64,000 bases of DNA from Limnohabitans sp. Jir61 (GCF_003063545.1 NZ_NESD01000001.1:1239859-1303858); one strand, 5' to 3'. Counted from the first letter of the stretch, positions 1-7,692 are shown. The notes: a model not told the origin generated them from the sequence alone. A program made the numbers and translations.

Positions 1-104
1 CGTCACCAAAAACATATACTTAAGGAAAAATAAACGAAAATAAAAATACTTTTGAATTAATTTTTAAAAATAAATTGCTTATGAAATCGTCTACATGTGG
101 ATAC

Positions 105-153
105 ATAAAGCGGCAAAGAAACGTCATATGTCTTATTCTTTGACATTGCCGCT
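105..153 (-). terminator. Possible terminator of the exported-protein gene
   Basis: Read on the minus strand just after the stop at 163, AGCGGCAA (153-146) can pair with TTGCCGCT (116-109), followed by TT. The loop is long (about 29 nt) and the T-run poor, so this is only a candidate. The remaining 1-104 is AT-rich and shows no gene. Confidence 0.3.
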
Positions 154-162
154 CCACAACCA

Positions 163-642
163 TTAATTCATTGACGCCTTCTTTTTAAATTGTTCAGGTA
201 CGTTGCACTCTGCCAACTCTGACTCGAGCTGGGTATCTCCCACGATGTATTCACCCCGTTTGGCAAAGTTGTCGCGCATACGTTTGCTGTACACCTCAGA
301 CACATTGGCCACGTTGCGGCTCACGGTTTTCATGGTTTCTTTGCTCTTCATGCCGCGTTTTTGGTCGATTTCACGCTCATTCTCTTCAGACAGCACCATG
401 AAATGCTGAGCGAGGTTTTCAAAATCTTGCGCTCCCTTTTTTTGCCCTTTACGCTGTAGCAGCGCAGAAACATTGAGCTGCAGTGCCGCACAGCGGTTGT
501 ACAGGTAAGACAAACGCGTCGGGTCACGATAGTTTTGGTATTGCGACCGAATATCGTCAAATGTAGATAGATCGGCCGCCTTGGCGCAGCCAAAGTTCAA
601 CACCATCAAGGTTGACACAGCCAGTAAAGTGATTGGTTTCAT
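163..642 (-). CDS. Putative exported protein of unknown function
   Basis: A 159-residue protein starting with a clear signal peptide: Lys2, then a hydrophobic stretch at about residues 4-18 ending in GCAKA. Cleavage could be by signal peptidase I after Ala22. A lipoprotein cysteine at Cys19 is also possible, but the preceding N-F-G is a poor lipobox. The mature part is charged and probably helical, with two further cysteines (Cys51 and one near residue 147) that could form a disulfide in the periplasm. No family was recognised. The gene is divergent from the small TPR gene and shares a 78-bp intergenic region with it. Function unknown; the signal peptide and good reading frame support a real gene. 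Confidence 0.6.
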   Translation of the reverse strand: MKPITLLAVSTLMVLNFGCAKAADLSTFDDIRSQYQNYRDPTRLSYLYNRCAALQLNVSALLQRKGQKKGAQDFENLAQHFMVLSEENEREIDQKRGMKSKETMKTVSRNVANVSEVYSKRMRDNFAKRGEYIVGDTQLESELAECNVPEQFKKKASMN

Positions 643-670
643 TTATTTAAGTGCAAGTGTCAATTTATAT

Positions 671-687
671 CTGGCACAAATTATGCA
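671..687 (+). promoter_or_regulatory. Candidate sigma-54 promoter for the TPR gene
   Basis: TGGCACAAATTATGCA at 672-687 matches the sigma-54 pattern TGGCAC-N5-TTGC with one mismatch (A for the first T of TTGC). The GG (673-674) and GC (685-686) are correctly spaced, 11 bp from the second G to the G of GC. Transcription would start near 698, and an AGGAG ribosome-binding site (709-713) lies 7 nt before the ATG at 721. The match is seen in the sequence; use by RpoN is inferred. Confidence 0.4.
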
Positions 688-720
688 TCTATCCATGCAA
701 ACATATTCAGGAGTTGACAC

Positions 721-1002
721 ATGTCTAACCATTTTCATTCTGGCGCTAAGCAAACAAGCTTCACACTCAGTGAGCTAACGCAAGCTGCGGAAACGTTACA
801 AGCCTCTGGCAAAGTACAAGAAGCCATTGACCTTTACCGCCAATGGCTGCAACACGGCAAAGACGAATGCAAACATGTGGCGTGGTTCAACTATGGCTGG
901 CTGCTACAAAAGCAAAACAAATTTGATGAAGCCGCTCAAGCCTACGACCAATTGACTCACAACTACGCCAACTATCTGTCTGGCAACTCGGCCATGGCAT
1001 AA
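721..1002 (+). CDS. Small TPR-repeat protein
   Basis: A 93-residue soluble protein with tetratricopeptide-like helical pairs: about residues 15-45 (ending in EAIDLYRQWL) and 53-85 (FNYGWLLQKQNKFDEAAQAY). TPR units bind partner proteins; no catalytic domain is present. The sequence resembles the N-terminal start of TPR/SPINDLY-type O-GlcNAc-transferase-like proteins, such as the complete one at 28337-29875, so it could be a free-standing relative or a relic. The gene has a strong AGGAG ribosome-binding site, a possible sigma-54 promoter and a clean intrinsic terminator, so it reads as a complete single-gene unit and not as debris. Partner and role unknown. Confidence 0.65.
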   Translation: MSNHFHSGAKQTSFTLSELTQAAETLQASGKVQEAIDLYRQWLQHGKDECKHVAWFNYGWLLQKQNKFDEAAQAYDQLTHNYANYLSGNSAMA

Positions 1003-1034
1003 ACACGCCTCGATTTCGGTTTTCACCAAGGTTT

Positions 1035-1060
1035 AAGAGTTTCTATGAAACTCTTTTTTT
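1035..1060 (+). terminator. Intrinsic terminator of the TPR gene
   Basis: AAGAGTTTC (1035-1043), loop TAT, GAAACTCTT (1047-1055), then a T-run to 1060. The 9-bp stem is perfect and the U-tract good; it lies 33 bp after the TPR stop codon. Confidence 0.85.
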
Positions 1061-1142
1061 GCCCAATTTATTTACATAAGATTAATCGTATTTTTAATTA
1101 AATGGATAATTAATTGAATTTTGTCGAATCGGCAATGCTAAA

Positions 1143-1176
1143 AAGAAAAAAGGACTTAGATTGCTCCAAGTCCTCG
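1143..1176. repeat. Left flanking repeat, copy of the tRNA-Lys terminator hairpin
   Basis: AAGAAAAAAGGACTTAGATT (1143-1162) is identical to 2986-3005, and the similarity continues with a few mismatches to about 1176. The right copy is the intrinsic terminator of tRNA-Lys; this copy has the same hairpin design on the minus strand (TCTAAGTCC plus T-run) but no tRNA before it. It is the likely left boundary of an inserted segment (attL-like). The surrounding gene-free stretch 1061-1341 also holds an inverted repeat CCTTGCCGA/TCGGCAAAGG (about 1212-1244) and the operator-like palindromes listed next. Confidence 0.7.
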
Positions 1177-1272
1177 GTCAATCCAACAGACAAGGACTCA
1201 AAGAAAAATGCCCTTGCCGAGATTGATAAATTCATCGGCAAAGGCAGTTGTGATGTGGTGGTGATTCGTAAC

Positions 1273-1315
1273 TGACACCAGTGTCAATACGGTATGATTT
1301 GTTAAAAAAATAACA
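1273..1315 (+). promoter_or_regulatory. Operator-like palindromes before the HTH gene
   Basis: TGACAC-CA-GTGTCA (1273-1286) and TGTTA-N6-TAACA (1300-1315) are inverted repeats lying 27-69 bp before the ATG at 1342. They may be binding sites for the HTH protein encoded next (autoregulation). The symmetry is seen; the function is inferred. Confidence 0.35.
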
Positions 1316-1341
1316 TCGCACCACACACCAAGGAATAAATT

Positions 1342-1671
1342 ATGAAAGAGGCATTCATCAGATTCTTAAATCTAAAGAATACCCTAGCGATTAAAGCAGA
1401 TTGGTTAGATTTAACTTCCATGCAGTTGCTTGAAATTTGCATGGTGCGTTCCGATGCTGGACAAAGACTAACAATAACTGAAGCAATGGGTTTAACTCAT
1501 GTCGCTTCACCTGCAACCATCCATAGAAAACTGTTTCAATTGCTTGACGCTGGTTACGTAACATTTGAATACGAAAGCAATAACCGACGTACCAAGTACC
1601 TAACTCCAACAGCAAAGAGCGACGAACACTTTGCCAAATTAGGTACTCTGTTGTTACAAAGTGCTACTTAA
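1342..1671 (+). CDS. Winged-helix (MarR-like) DNA-binding protein
   Basis: A 109-residue protein. Residues about 25-100 read as a winged helix: a helix with SMQLLEICMV, a recognition region ASPATIHRKLFQLLDAGYV, and a wing FEYESNNRRTKYLTPTAK. This is the pattern of small MarR/PadR-type or phage-type regulators, but no exact family can be named. It opens the unit between the two flanking repeats and is followed after 11 bp by the membrane-protein gene, so the two are probably cotranscribed. A likely role is control of the element or of its membrane-protein partner; this is inference. Confidence 0.6.
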   Translation: MKEAFIRFLNLKNTLAIKADWLDLTSMQLLEICMVRSDAGQRLTITEAMGLTHVASPATIHRKLFQLLDAGYVTFEYESNNRRTKYLTPTAKSDEHFAKLGTLLLQSAT

Positions 1672-1682
1672 TGCATTAGAAA

Positions 1683-2264
1683 ATGCTTAGGACAGAGGAA
1701 CTCTTTAAGTTTGCGAGAGACAAGATTGCTATTGTCTTGTTTTTCACTATTTTTTACATCCTCGTCTACCTCGCTTCTAAAGAGGTAGGTCTTGCAAACG
1801 CAATTAAAAGTAGTGGCGCAATAATTTTTCTTCCCGCAGGAGTCAGACTTCTTGCCTGCTTAGTTGGACGTGCGTGGGGTGCACTTGGAATCTTCATTGG
1901 ATCTTTCTTTATCGTAGTTCCAAGCGTCTACCCCAATGAAGCGAGTTCTTTTCATTTAGCAGTTTCATTAATTAATACTTTATCAGCATTCTTAAGTGTT
2001 GTTCTTGCTTTGAAGTTCTTCAAAATCTCAGATGATTTATCAAATTTAAGATTTACTCAATTGCCATTTATAGACTTGATTGCAACGTTCTCACAAGCAA
2101 CTTTCTACTACTTATTCTTGTACTCGGTTAATCACGTAGAAGAGTCAGAGTTGTTGCCTAAATTTGTTTCGCAAATGACAGGTAACTTCCTTGGAGGAAT
2201 GATTTTCATGCTCTCCTTTTTAGTATTTGTGAACGTTATGAAACGAAGAAACACCATCAGATAA
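1683..2264 (+). CDS. Multi-pass membrane protein, MASE1-like
   Basis: A 193-residue integral membrane protein with about five hydrophobic segments (roughly residues 15-33, 45-70, 72-82, 90-110 and 165-187). The segment around residues 47-75 (LPAGVRLLACLVGRAWGALGIFIGSF) resembles the MASE1 sensory membrane domain, in which a pair of helices carries an AG(I/V)RL motif. No output domain (GGDEF, kinase) follows, so it may be a stand-alone sensor or a truncated one. It lies directly behind the HTH gene and before the serine recombinase. The tentative MASE1 assignment is from pattern recognition only. Confidence 0.55.
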   Translation: MLRTEELFKFARDKIAIVLFFTIFYILVYLASKEVGLANAIKSSGAIIFLPAGVRLLACLVGRAWGALGIFIGSFFIVVPSVYPNEASSFHLAVSLINTLSAFLSVVLALKFFKISDDLSNLRFTQLPFIDLIATFSQATFYYLFLYSVNHVEESELLPKFVSQMTGNFLGGMIFMLSFLVFVNVMKRRNTIR

Positions 2265-2271
2265 CGAACGA

Positions 2272-2378
2272 TTTCTAACAGTCTGCCAATAGACCTCACA
2301 GAGTGTTAGAAACCTAGTGCTTGCCATTCCTAACGGGACCTTTATGGTGACAGCGTTTTCTAACAGCGCAAAGGTCAC
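2272..2378 (+). promoter_or_regulatory. Candidate recombinase binding region (res-like)
   Basis: Three copies of TTTCTAACA: direct at 2272-2280, inverted (TGTTAGAAA) at 2304-2312, and direct at 2357-2365, with a weaker relative near 2328-2336. The first two form an inverted pair 23 bp apart. GTGAC/GTCAC flank the third copy. Small serine resolvases usually bind inverted subsites just upstream of their own gene, which starts at 2381. The role as a res or regulatory site is inferred. Confidence 0.5.
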
Positions 2379-2380
2379 AA

Positions 2381-2959
2381 ATGGCAGTTTTTGGATACGG
2401 ACGAGTCAGCACATCGTCACAACACACATCAAACCAAAGACTTGAACTTGAATCTGCTGGATTCAAACTTGATTACTGGTTCTCAGACACAGGCATCAGT
2501 GGCAAGACCTGTGCGTCACAACGAGCAGAGTTCTCCCTGCTCTTAGACAAGATACGTGATGGCGAGACACTTGTTGTCTCAAAACTTGACCGTCTTGGTC
2601 GTGATGCCGTTGATGTGCTTCAAACAGTGCGTTTGCTTGCGTCAAGAGGCATCCAAGTCATCGTTCTGCAACTAGGTAAGGTGGACCTTGCGTCTGTTGC
2701 TGGCAAATTGCTGTTGACAATGCTGGTCGCAGTTGCAGAGATGGAACGTGATTTGTTGGTGGAACGCACTCAGGCAGGTCTACAACGTGCAAGGTCTCAA
2801 GGAAAGATACTTGGACGACCGGTCAAGACGACTGATGACCAAAGACAAGAAATTCGTGCGTTACTTGCAGCAGGACGTTCTGTGAGCGACGTTGCTCGTC
2901 AGTACAGTGTGTCTCGTGTGAGCATCATTTCAATACGTATTAAGTCAGAAAAAGTATAA
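2381..2959 (+). CDS. Serine recombinase, resolvase/invertase family
   Basis: A 192-residue protein of standard resolvase size. The catalytic N-domain has the nucleophile Ser10 in YGRVSTSSQ, and the conserved LVVSKLDRLGRDAVDVL and LLVERTQAGL segments. The C-terminal helix-turn-helix (about residues 160-188, AAGRSVSDVARQYSVSRVSII) binds the half-sites. Such enzymes cut and rejoin DNA at paired sites through a 5'-phosphoserine intermediate. The upstream 107 bp contain repeated TTTCTAACA boxes. The gene is the last of the segment bounded by the two repeats, next to tRNA-Lys. It appears intact. It may resolve, invert or mobilise the segment; which of these cannot be decided from sequence. Confidence 0.9.
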   Translation: MAVFGYGRVSTSSQHTSNQRLELESAGFKLDYWFSDTGISGKTCASQRAEFSLLLDKIRDGETLVVSKLDRLGRDAVDVLQTVRLLASRGIQVIVLQLGKVDLASVAGKLLLTMLVAVAEMERDLLVERTQAGLQRARSQGKILGRPVKTTDDQRQEIRALLAAGRSVSDVARQYSVSRVSIISIRIKSEKV

Positions 2960-2981
2960 AACTATGCACTTTTATACTTTC
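2950..2981 (+). terminator. Inverted repeat after the recombinase gene
   Basis: AAAGTATAAAA (2951-2961), an 8-nt loop, then TTTTATACTTT (2970-2980): an 11-bp perfect stem overlapping the recombinase stop codon. It can act as a terminator, though no U-run follows. Confidence 0.45.
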
Positions 2982-2985
2982 AGGC

Positions 2986-3019
2986 AAGAAAAAAGGACTT
3001 AGATTTCTCTAAGTCCTTG
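2986..3019 (-). terminator. Intrinsic terminator of tRNA-Lys / right flanking repeat
   Basis: On the minus strand AAGGACTTAGA, loop GAAA, TCTAAGTCCTT (stem of 11 bp) is followed by a T-run, 17 bp after the tRNA 3' end. The same hairpin, slightly diverged, occurs at 1143-1176, so this repeat is also the likely right boundary of the recombinase segment. Confidence 0.85.
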
Positions 3020-3035
3020 ATTACATTATGTTTTT

Positions 3036-3111
3036 TGGTGGGACCAGCGGGGGTCGAACCCACGACAAACGGATTAAAAGTCCGCTGCTCTACCAACTGA
3101 GCTATGGTCCC
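3036..3111 (-). tRNA. tRNA-Lys (anticodon UUU)
   Basis: A 76-nt cloverleaf read from 3111 down to 3036. The acceptor stem is GGGACCA paired with TGGTCCC, the D-arm GCTCAGTTGGTAGAGC, the anticodon stem GCGGA/TCCGT around loop CTTTTAA (anticodon TTT), and the T-loop GTTCGACC. The 3' CCA is encoded (TGG at 3036-3038). It follows tcdA on the same strand with its own promoter and terminator. Confidence 0.97.
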
Positions 3112-3158
3112 ATCACGCAGAGCATTTAACGTTTGTTTTGTACCCTGCGAAGCCTAAA

Positions 3159-3188
3159 AGTATAACGCATTTTTTAGTGTTTTGGCAA
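3159..3188 (-). promoter_or_regulatory. Sigma-70 promoter of tRNA-Lys
   Basis: On the minus strand: TTGCCA (3188-3183), an 18-bp spacer, then TATACT (3164-3159), giving a start near 3152 about 40 nt before the tRNA. The -35 box lies inside the last codons of tcdA. Confidence 0.6.
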
Positions 3189-3944
3189 TGGGCGTGAAGA
3201 AATTTGATCAAAAACCCATCCCGCTGCGCACTGCCCAAATGTGGCTGTGACGCTGACCACAGAACCATAACCACTGCAGTTCAAAGTGCCGTCGCCTTGC
3301 CCGTTGCTTGAAATGTTGCAGCTTGCATCTGGTGGCGCGACAGCTTCACGACTGAACACGCACGCAACACCTATTTTTTTACTGTCACGCGCAGCGCCAT
3401 GCTGGCGGCGCAGGTTGTAACGTAGCTTGGCTAGCAACGGATCGTGGCTTGTATTTGCCAAATCATCAATATCCACTTTGTGGGCCAAGCGTTTGCCACC
3501 TGCTGCACCCACGGTGATAAACAACACCTTGTGTTGCAAGGCCCATGCGGCCATCGCAGTTTTAGCTTTGACCTGATCGCATGCATCTATGACAGCGTCA
3601 ACCTGCTCACCCTTCAGCATGGCGGGCCAGTTGTCGGGCTCCACAAAGTCTTCAATGCAAGTTACCAAGCATTCGGGGTTGATGTGCGCAATGCGCTGGC
3701 GCATGGCCTCGACTTTAGCCATGCCAACAGTGTCATCCAACGCATGAATTTGTCGATTGATGTTGGACTCGGACACGTTGTCGAGGTCAATCAGGGTCAA
3801 GCGCCCCACCCCACTACGGGCTAATGCTTCTACCGTCCACGAGCCCACACCACCTACACCCACCACCACCACATGCGCGGCACGAATGCGTGCTGCACCG
3901 CTTGCACCATACAAACGGTCTAAGCCGCCAAAACGGCGATCCAT
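3174..3944 (-). CDS. tcdA: tRNA threonylcarbamoyladenosine dehydratase
   Basis: TcdA (CsdL/YgdL) uses ATP to cyclise t6A37 of ANN-decoding tRNAs to ct6A. The E1-like/ThiF fold is plain: the ATP-binding GVGGVGSW loop (about residues 29-36), the LIDLDNVSESNINRQIHA segment that binds adenylate, and the VIDACDQVKAK segment. A start at 3944 (MDRRFGG) gives 256 residues and matches the family N-terminus, which begins shortly before RFGG..RLYG. A longer frame to 4025 would overlap the upstream gene by 59 bp and is unlikely. It is the last gene of the tolB-pal-cpoB-yeeE group, 22 bp after the transporter gene. A tRNA gene follows directly. Confidence 0.92.
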   Translation of the reverse strand: MDRRFGGLDRLYGASGAARIRAAHVVVVGVGGVGSWTVEALARSGVGRLTLIDLDNVSESNINRQIHALDDTVGMAKVEAMRQRIAHINPECLVTCIEDFVEPDNWPAMLKGEQVDAVIDACDQVKAKTAMAAWALQHKVLFITVGAAGGKRLAHKVDIDDLANTSHDPLLAKLRYNLRRQHGAARDSKKIGVACVFSREAVAPPDASCNISSNGQGDGTLNCSGYGSVVSVTATFGQCAAGWVFDQISSRPLPKH

Positions 3945-3966
3945 GACTGAAAGGGTTGACGTGACC

Positions 3967-5049
3967 TCAGGCACAGGCTGTACGCTCCAAGCGCGCAGCT
4001 TGTTGACGTAAAGACACCACTGCACCGAGCACGATCGCGGCTAAGGCCACAGCAGAGTTTAGGCTCAGCGTAGAGATACCACTCAAGCCCTGCCCAAATG
4101 TGCACCCCATGGCCGTGACGCCGCCAACGCCCATCAACACACTACCCAAGAGGTGTTGCCCCAAATCACGCGAGTCAGCAAAGCCTTCCCAGCGAAAAGT
4201 TTTGGTTTGCACAGCAGAAAAAGCAGAGCCCATGAGCACACCAGCCACCGAGGCTATGCCTGCACTCAGCACCTTAGAAGCGTCGCTGTAAAACATCAGC
4301 CAATCAAGCGTGTAGGCGGCAGGCGCTACAAAATTCAAGGCTTCAATGCGTCCTGAGTTGGTGGCTAAGTAAACCGCGTCTAAGGTTTCAGGGTGCTCGG
4401 ACACAAAGCCCAAATGCCCACTGATCCACCACATGGCAACCACCAAGCCTCCCACGCCTAGGCTTGCTAGAAGGTTTTCAAATGTCCAGAAGTCTTTGTG
4501 GCGAATCGCCGACAGCAACAAAACAGCGCCGAGGATGTAACCCAATCCAGGAATGCCCAACACACTCAAGTTGGCACCTGCAGGCATATCCCAAAAAACT
4601 GTGTCCACTGTCCTGGCTCGCAACACCGCTGTGATGCCTTTGAGTGTGGCAAAAGCGCTTATCCCCATCACCACAAACACGACCACTGATTTGAGGTTGC
4701 CGCCGCCAATGCGGACCAAGGTTTTGTTGCCACATCCCGAGGCGATGACCATGCCATAGCCAAACATGACACCGCCAACCAAGGTGGATAACCACATGAG
4801 TCGCGCACTGGCGTAAAGTGTTTTGGTGGGATTGATCAAATTCAAATCAACCAGTGCAGCAAAACCAATCATGGCTAAGCCAATGGCGCATATCCACTGA
4901 CGGGCACGAGTCCAGTCACCCATATGAACCACATCCGAAATAGCACCCATGGTGCAAAAGTGTGTGCGCTGGGTGATGCTGCCTAAAAGCAATCCACCTA
5001 AAAAAAAGGCCCCAAGGACCTCTTTGGTGAGCGCTGCTAACTCTGTCAC
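3967..5049 (-). CDS. YeeE/YedE-family sulfur-compound transporter (TsuA-like)
   Basis: A 360-residue polytopic inner-membrane protein with about nine to ten hydrophobic segments. It carries the three family cysteine motifs: FCTMGA (Cys32), SGCGNKTL (Cys106) and GCTFGQG (Cys316). In characterised TsuA proteins equivalent cysteines relay thiosulfate through the membrane; other family members carry selenium or other sulfur species, so the substrate is not certain. The start is GTG at 5049 and its GTGA overlaps the cpoB stop, so translation is coupled. The first conserved segment (GSITQRTHFC) lies near residue 23 as expected. Cotranscription with pal and cpoB is unusual in function but clear from the spacing. 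Confidence 0.88.
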   Translation of the reverse strand: MTELAALTKEVLGAFFLGGLLLGSITQRTHFCTMGAISDVVHMGDWTRARQWICAIGLAMIGFAALVDLNLINPTKTLYASARLMWLSTLVGGVMFGYGMVIASGCGNKTLVRIGGGNLKSVVVFVVMGISAFATLKGITAVLRARTVDTVFWDMPAGANLSVLGIPGLGYILGAVLLLSAIRHKDFWTFENLLASLGVGGLVVAMWWISGHLGFVSEHPETLDAVYLATNSGRIEALNFVAPAAYTLDWLMFYSDASKVLSAGIASVAGVLMGSAFSAVQTKTFRWEGFADSRDLGQHLLGSVLMGVGGVTAMGCTFGQGLSGISTLSLNSAVALAAIVLGAVVSLRQQAARLERTACA

Positions 5050-5777
5050 TTGAGTTTCGCCAAACGTTCGTTGGCAGCACTTGCGGCTTCGGTGTGCGGA
5101 TAGGTTTTCACCACATCGCCCAATGTTTTACGCGCAGCCTTGAGGTCTTTGAGCTCGAGTTGACAATTAGCCACCGACAGCATGGCGTCTGGCGCACGCA
5201 TATGGTTAGGGGCTTTGCTGAGCAACGTGTTGAAGTTGCTGATGGCGTTGGTGTAGCTGCGGTTTGCGTATTGGGCGTTGCCTAGCCAAAACAAGGAAGG
5301 CACCACATAGCCGCTCTTGGGGTAACGCTTGATGAAGTCGTTAAAAGCGGTGCTCGCAGGGCCAAAGTCACCCTTGCGGAAAAGTGCCAAGGCATCTTCA
5401 TAGGCTTTGGTTTCTGATGGATCAGCCACAAACTCAACGCCATCGACTTTGACAGCGCTTGGCTCAAACCTTTTCAAACGGTCGTCCACACCTTGTGAGA
5501 GCTCTTGAGCTCGACGCAGCTCTTGAGACAACTCTTCTTTTTCGCCACGCAAACGCGCAATTTCAGCACGCAAGGTTTCAAACTGGTTTTGCTGCTCAAG
5601 CAACCCACGTTGGAAATTTTGAATTTCTTCACCTTGGCGATCCACGCGCTGGCGTAAATCCAAAATGGCGCGACGTGCCTCGTCATCTTCAAACAAACCA
5701 GCATTGGCACCGATGCTCAGCAGCAAGCCTGTGGCCAAAGCCACAGCGCGTTTCGAAAAAGAAGTGTTCAATGTCAT
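5046..5777 (-). CDS. cpoB: Cell division coordinator CpoB (YbgF)
   Basis: A 243-residue periplasmic protein linked to the Tol-Pal system, which coordinates outer-membrane constriction with septal peptidoglycan synthesis. The signal peptide spans residues 1-26 (cleavage after GANA). It is followed by a coiled coil at about 35-95, rich in Leu, Glu and Gln with heptad spacing (the trimerising part), and TPR units at about 120-240 (KAYEDALALFRKGDFGPASTAFNDFI and two more). The length matches the family. It overlaps the pal stop by 4 bp and the following transporter start by 4 bp. Confidence 0.93.
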   Translation of the reverse strand: MTLNTSFSKRAVALATGLLLSIGANAGLFEDDEARRAILDLRQRVDRQGEEIQNFQRGLLEQQNQFETLRAEIARLRGEKEELSQELRRAQELSQGVDDRLKRFEPSAVKVDGVEFVADPSETKAYEDALALFRKGDFGPASTAFNDFIKRYPKSGYVVPSLFWLGNAQYANRSYTNAISNFNTLLSKAPNHMRAPDAMLSVANCQLELKDLKAARKTLGDVVKTYPHTEAASAANERLAKLK

Positions 5778-6286
5778 TGGTAGTTCAACGCTGCACGGCG
5801 GTTTTGTGAATAGGCTGATTCATCAGAGCCTTGGGCCACTGGTTTTTCTTTGCCAAAACTCACTGATTCCATTTGGCCTTCAGGCACGCCCAAAGCGCTC
5901 AAAGCACGACGCACTGCGTCCGAGCGCTTTTGACCCAAGGCCAAGTTGTATTCGCTGCCACCACGCTCATCGGTGTGGCCTTCGAGGTTGACACGACGGT
6001 TGCGGTCAGCGCGTAAGAAACGCGCATGGGCCTCAAGGGCGCTTTGGTACTCGGCTTTGACGGTGTAGCTGTCGAGCTCAAAGTAAATGATGTGGTCCAC
6101 GCCCACAGGCCCTTGCTTGATGCCTTGCATCGCAGCCAAGTTACGGGCATTCAAGCCATTGGTGCCGCCCATTTGTCCAGTGGCGCTGCCTGAACGGTCA
6201 TCCACTTGCACGTCACTGAGTTTGACGCCAGATGCACAACCCGATAGCACCGCAGCAATAGAGAGGAGTAAAAGAAGTTTTTTCAT
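5774..6286 (-). CDS. pal: Peptidoglycan-associated lipoprotein Pal
   Basis: A 170-residue outer-membrane lipoprotein. The lipobox LSGC places the acylated residue at Cys17. A short Gly-rich linker leads to the OmpA-like domain (about residues 62-168). This contains FELDSYTVKAEYQSAL and the meso-DAP-binding segment with GHTDERGGSEYN and the conserved R in QKRSDAVRRAL. Pal binds peptidoglycan and TolB and holds the outer membrane to the wall during division. The gene lies 29 bp after tolB and overlaps cpoB, in the usual order. Confidence 0.97.
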   Translation of the reverse strand: MKKLLLLLSIAAVLSGCASGVKLSDVQVDDRSGSATGQMGGTNGLNARNLAAMQGIKQGPVGVDHIIYFELDSYTVKAEYQSALEAHARFLRADRNRRVNLEGHTDERGGSEYNLALGQKRSDAVRRALSALGVPEGQMESVSFGKEKPVAQGSDESAYSQNRRAALNYQ

Positions 6287-6315
6287 GGCAGATGTTTCGT
6301 TAAAGGGACAAAAAA

Positions 6316-7617
6316 TTAAGGCAAGATTTTATTGAAAGGGCCCCAATTGGGCTCGCGCAAGTCGCCGCCTTGACCAGACAAGCGGGCTTTGATGCGTCCA
6401 TCGAGCGTGGTGGTCATCAAGGCCTCACGACCATCTTGGATGGTCGCGTACACAATCAGGCGGCTGTTCGGAGCAAAACTGGGGCGCTCGTCGCGGCTGC
6501 TGTCGGTGATGGCGGCCACGTTACCGCTGGCAATGTCCATCACATGCAATTTGAAAGCTCCACCAATGCGAGAGATGTAGGTCAACCAACGTCCATCAGG
6601 GCTAATTGCAGGCGAAATGTTGTACGTGCCGTTGAAAGTAACACGGTTAACGGGACCACCTGACGCGGGCATGCGGTAGATCTGCGGTGCGCCGCCACGG
6701 TCACTCACAAAGTAAATGGCCGTGCCATCTGGGGAGAAGACAGGCTCGGTATCAATGGCAGCCGATTGGGTCAAACGACGTGGTTCGCCACCATTGGCGT
6801 CAATCACAAAAAGTTGCGATCCGCCATCGCGGCTGAGTGTGACCGCCAAGCTGTGACCATCGGGTGACCAGCTGGGCGCGCTGTTAGAGCCACGGAAGTT
6901 GGCGACCACACGGCGCTTACCAGTGGATACATCGTGTACATATACAACGGGCTTGCGCGATTCAAACGACACATAGGCTAGCTGACCGCCAGAGGGCGAC
7001 CAACTGGGCGAAATGATGGGTTCAGGGCTGGCCAAAGCAGATTGGGCATTTTCACCATCAGAATCAGCCACCCACAGGTTGTAACGAGCCCCCGCCTTGG
7101 TCACATAAGCGATGCGGGTGGAAAACACACCCTTGTCGCCTGTGAGTTTTTCGTACACAAAGTCAGAAATTCGATGTGAAGCCAAACGTAAATCACCCGT
7201 CACCACGGTGTAGCTCATGGCACCTAAGTCTTGGCCTCGAACGGTGTCCCAAAGGCGAACACGCACGTCATAACGGCCATCGGACATTCGACTAATGCTG
7301 CCAGTCAACAAAGCATCTGCGCCCTTTTGGCGCATGGCGCTGATGTCTGGACGTTGTGTTTCGTCAACCACCACACCAGCTGTGACACCACGAAACTGAC
7401 CACTGCGCTCTAAGTCGGCTTGAACAATGTTAGAAATTTTCTGAGGCGATGCCTCTTCGCCACGCAGCGGAGCAAAGGCAATTGGCACTTGGGTCAAACC
7501 CACGCCTGACACTTCCACGCGGAACTGGGCCCATGCTGGTAAGGCCAACAAACCAGCGGTCAAGAGTCCGAGTGAAAATCGCAAAAAGTGACGGGTCATA
7601 GTAAGAATGGTTGCCAA
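6316..7617 (-). CDS. tolB: Tol-Pal system protein TolB
   Basis: A 433-residue periplasmic protein. The signal peptide ends near residue 30 (PAWA/QF). An N-terminal alpha/beta domain (to about 165) is followed by a beta-propeller with repeated W(S/A)P(D/N)G-type blades ([40 protein letters not shown]). TolB binds Pal, TolA and colicin-like partners. A second ATG six codons in (MTRHFL) is an equally possible start. The usual upstream genes tolQ, tolR and tolA are absent: tolB is the first gene here and faces a divergent ABC transporter gene, so it must have its own promoter in the short region 7618-7692. Confidence 0.96.
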   Translation of the reverse strand: MATILTMTRHFLRFSLGLLTAGLLALPAWAQFRVEVSGVGLTQVPIAFAPLRGEEASPQKISNIVQADLERSGQFRGVTAGVVVDETQRPDISAMRQKGADALLTGSISRMSDGRYDVRVRLWDTVRGQDLGAMSYTVVTGDLRLASHRISDFVYEKLTGDKGVFSTRIAYVTKAGARYNLWVADSDGENAQSALASPEPIISPSWSPSGGQLAYVSFESRKPVVYVHDVSTGKRRVVANFRGSNSAPSWSPDGHSLAVTLSRDGGSQLFVIDANGGEPRRLTQSAAIDTEPVFSPDGTAIYFVSDRGGAPQIYRMPASGGPVNRVTFNGTYNISPAISPDGRWLTYISRIGGAFKLHVMDIASGNVAAITDSSRDERPSFAPNSRLIVYATIQDGREALMTTTLDGRIKARLSGQGGDLREPNWGPFNKILP

Positions 7618-7692
7618 ACGAATCCAGTCATTTTAAGGCTGAACCAGTGGCGATAATGCTCTGTATTGCGATTGTTGCCACTCTCAGAATTT

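Noticed and set aside
3945..4025. Longer start of tcdA
   Set aside because: It would overlap the transporter gene by 59 bp; the family N-terminus fits the ATG at 3944.
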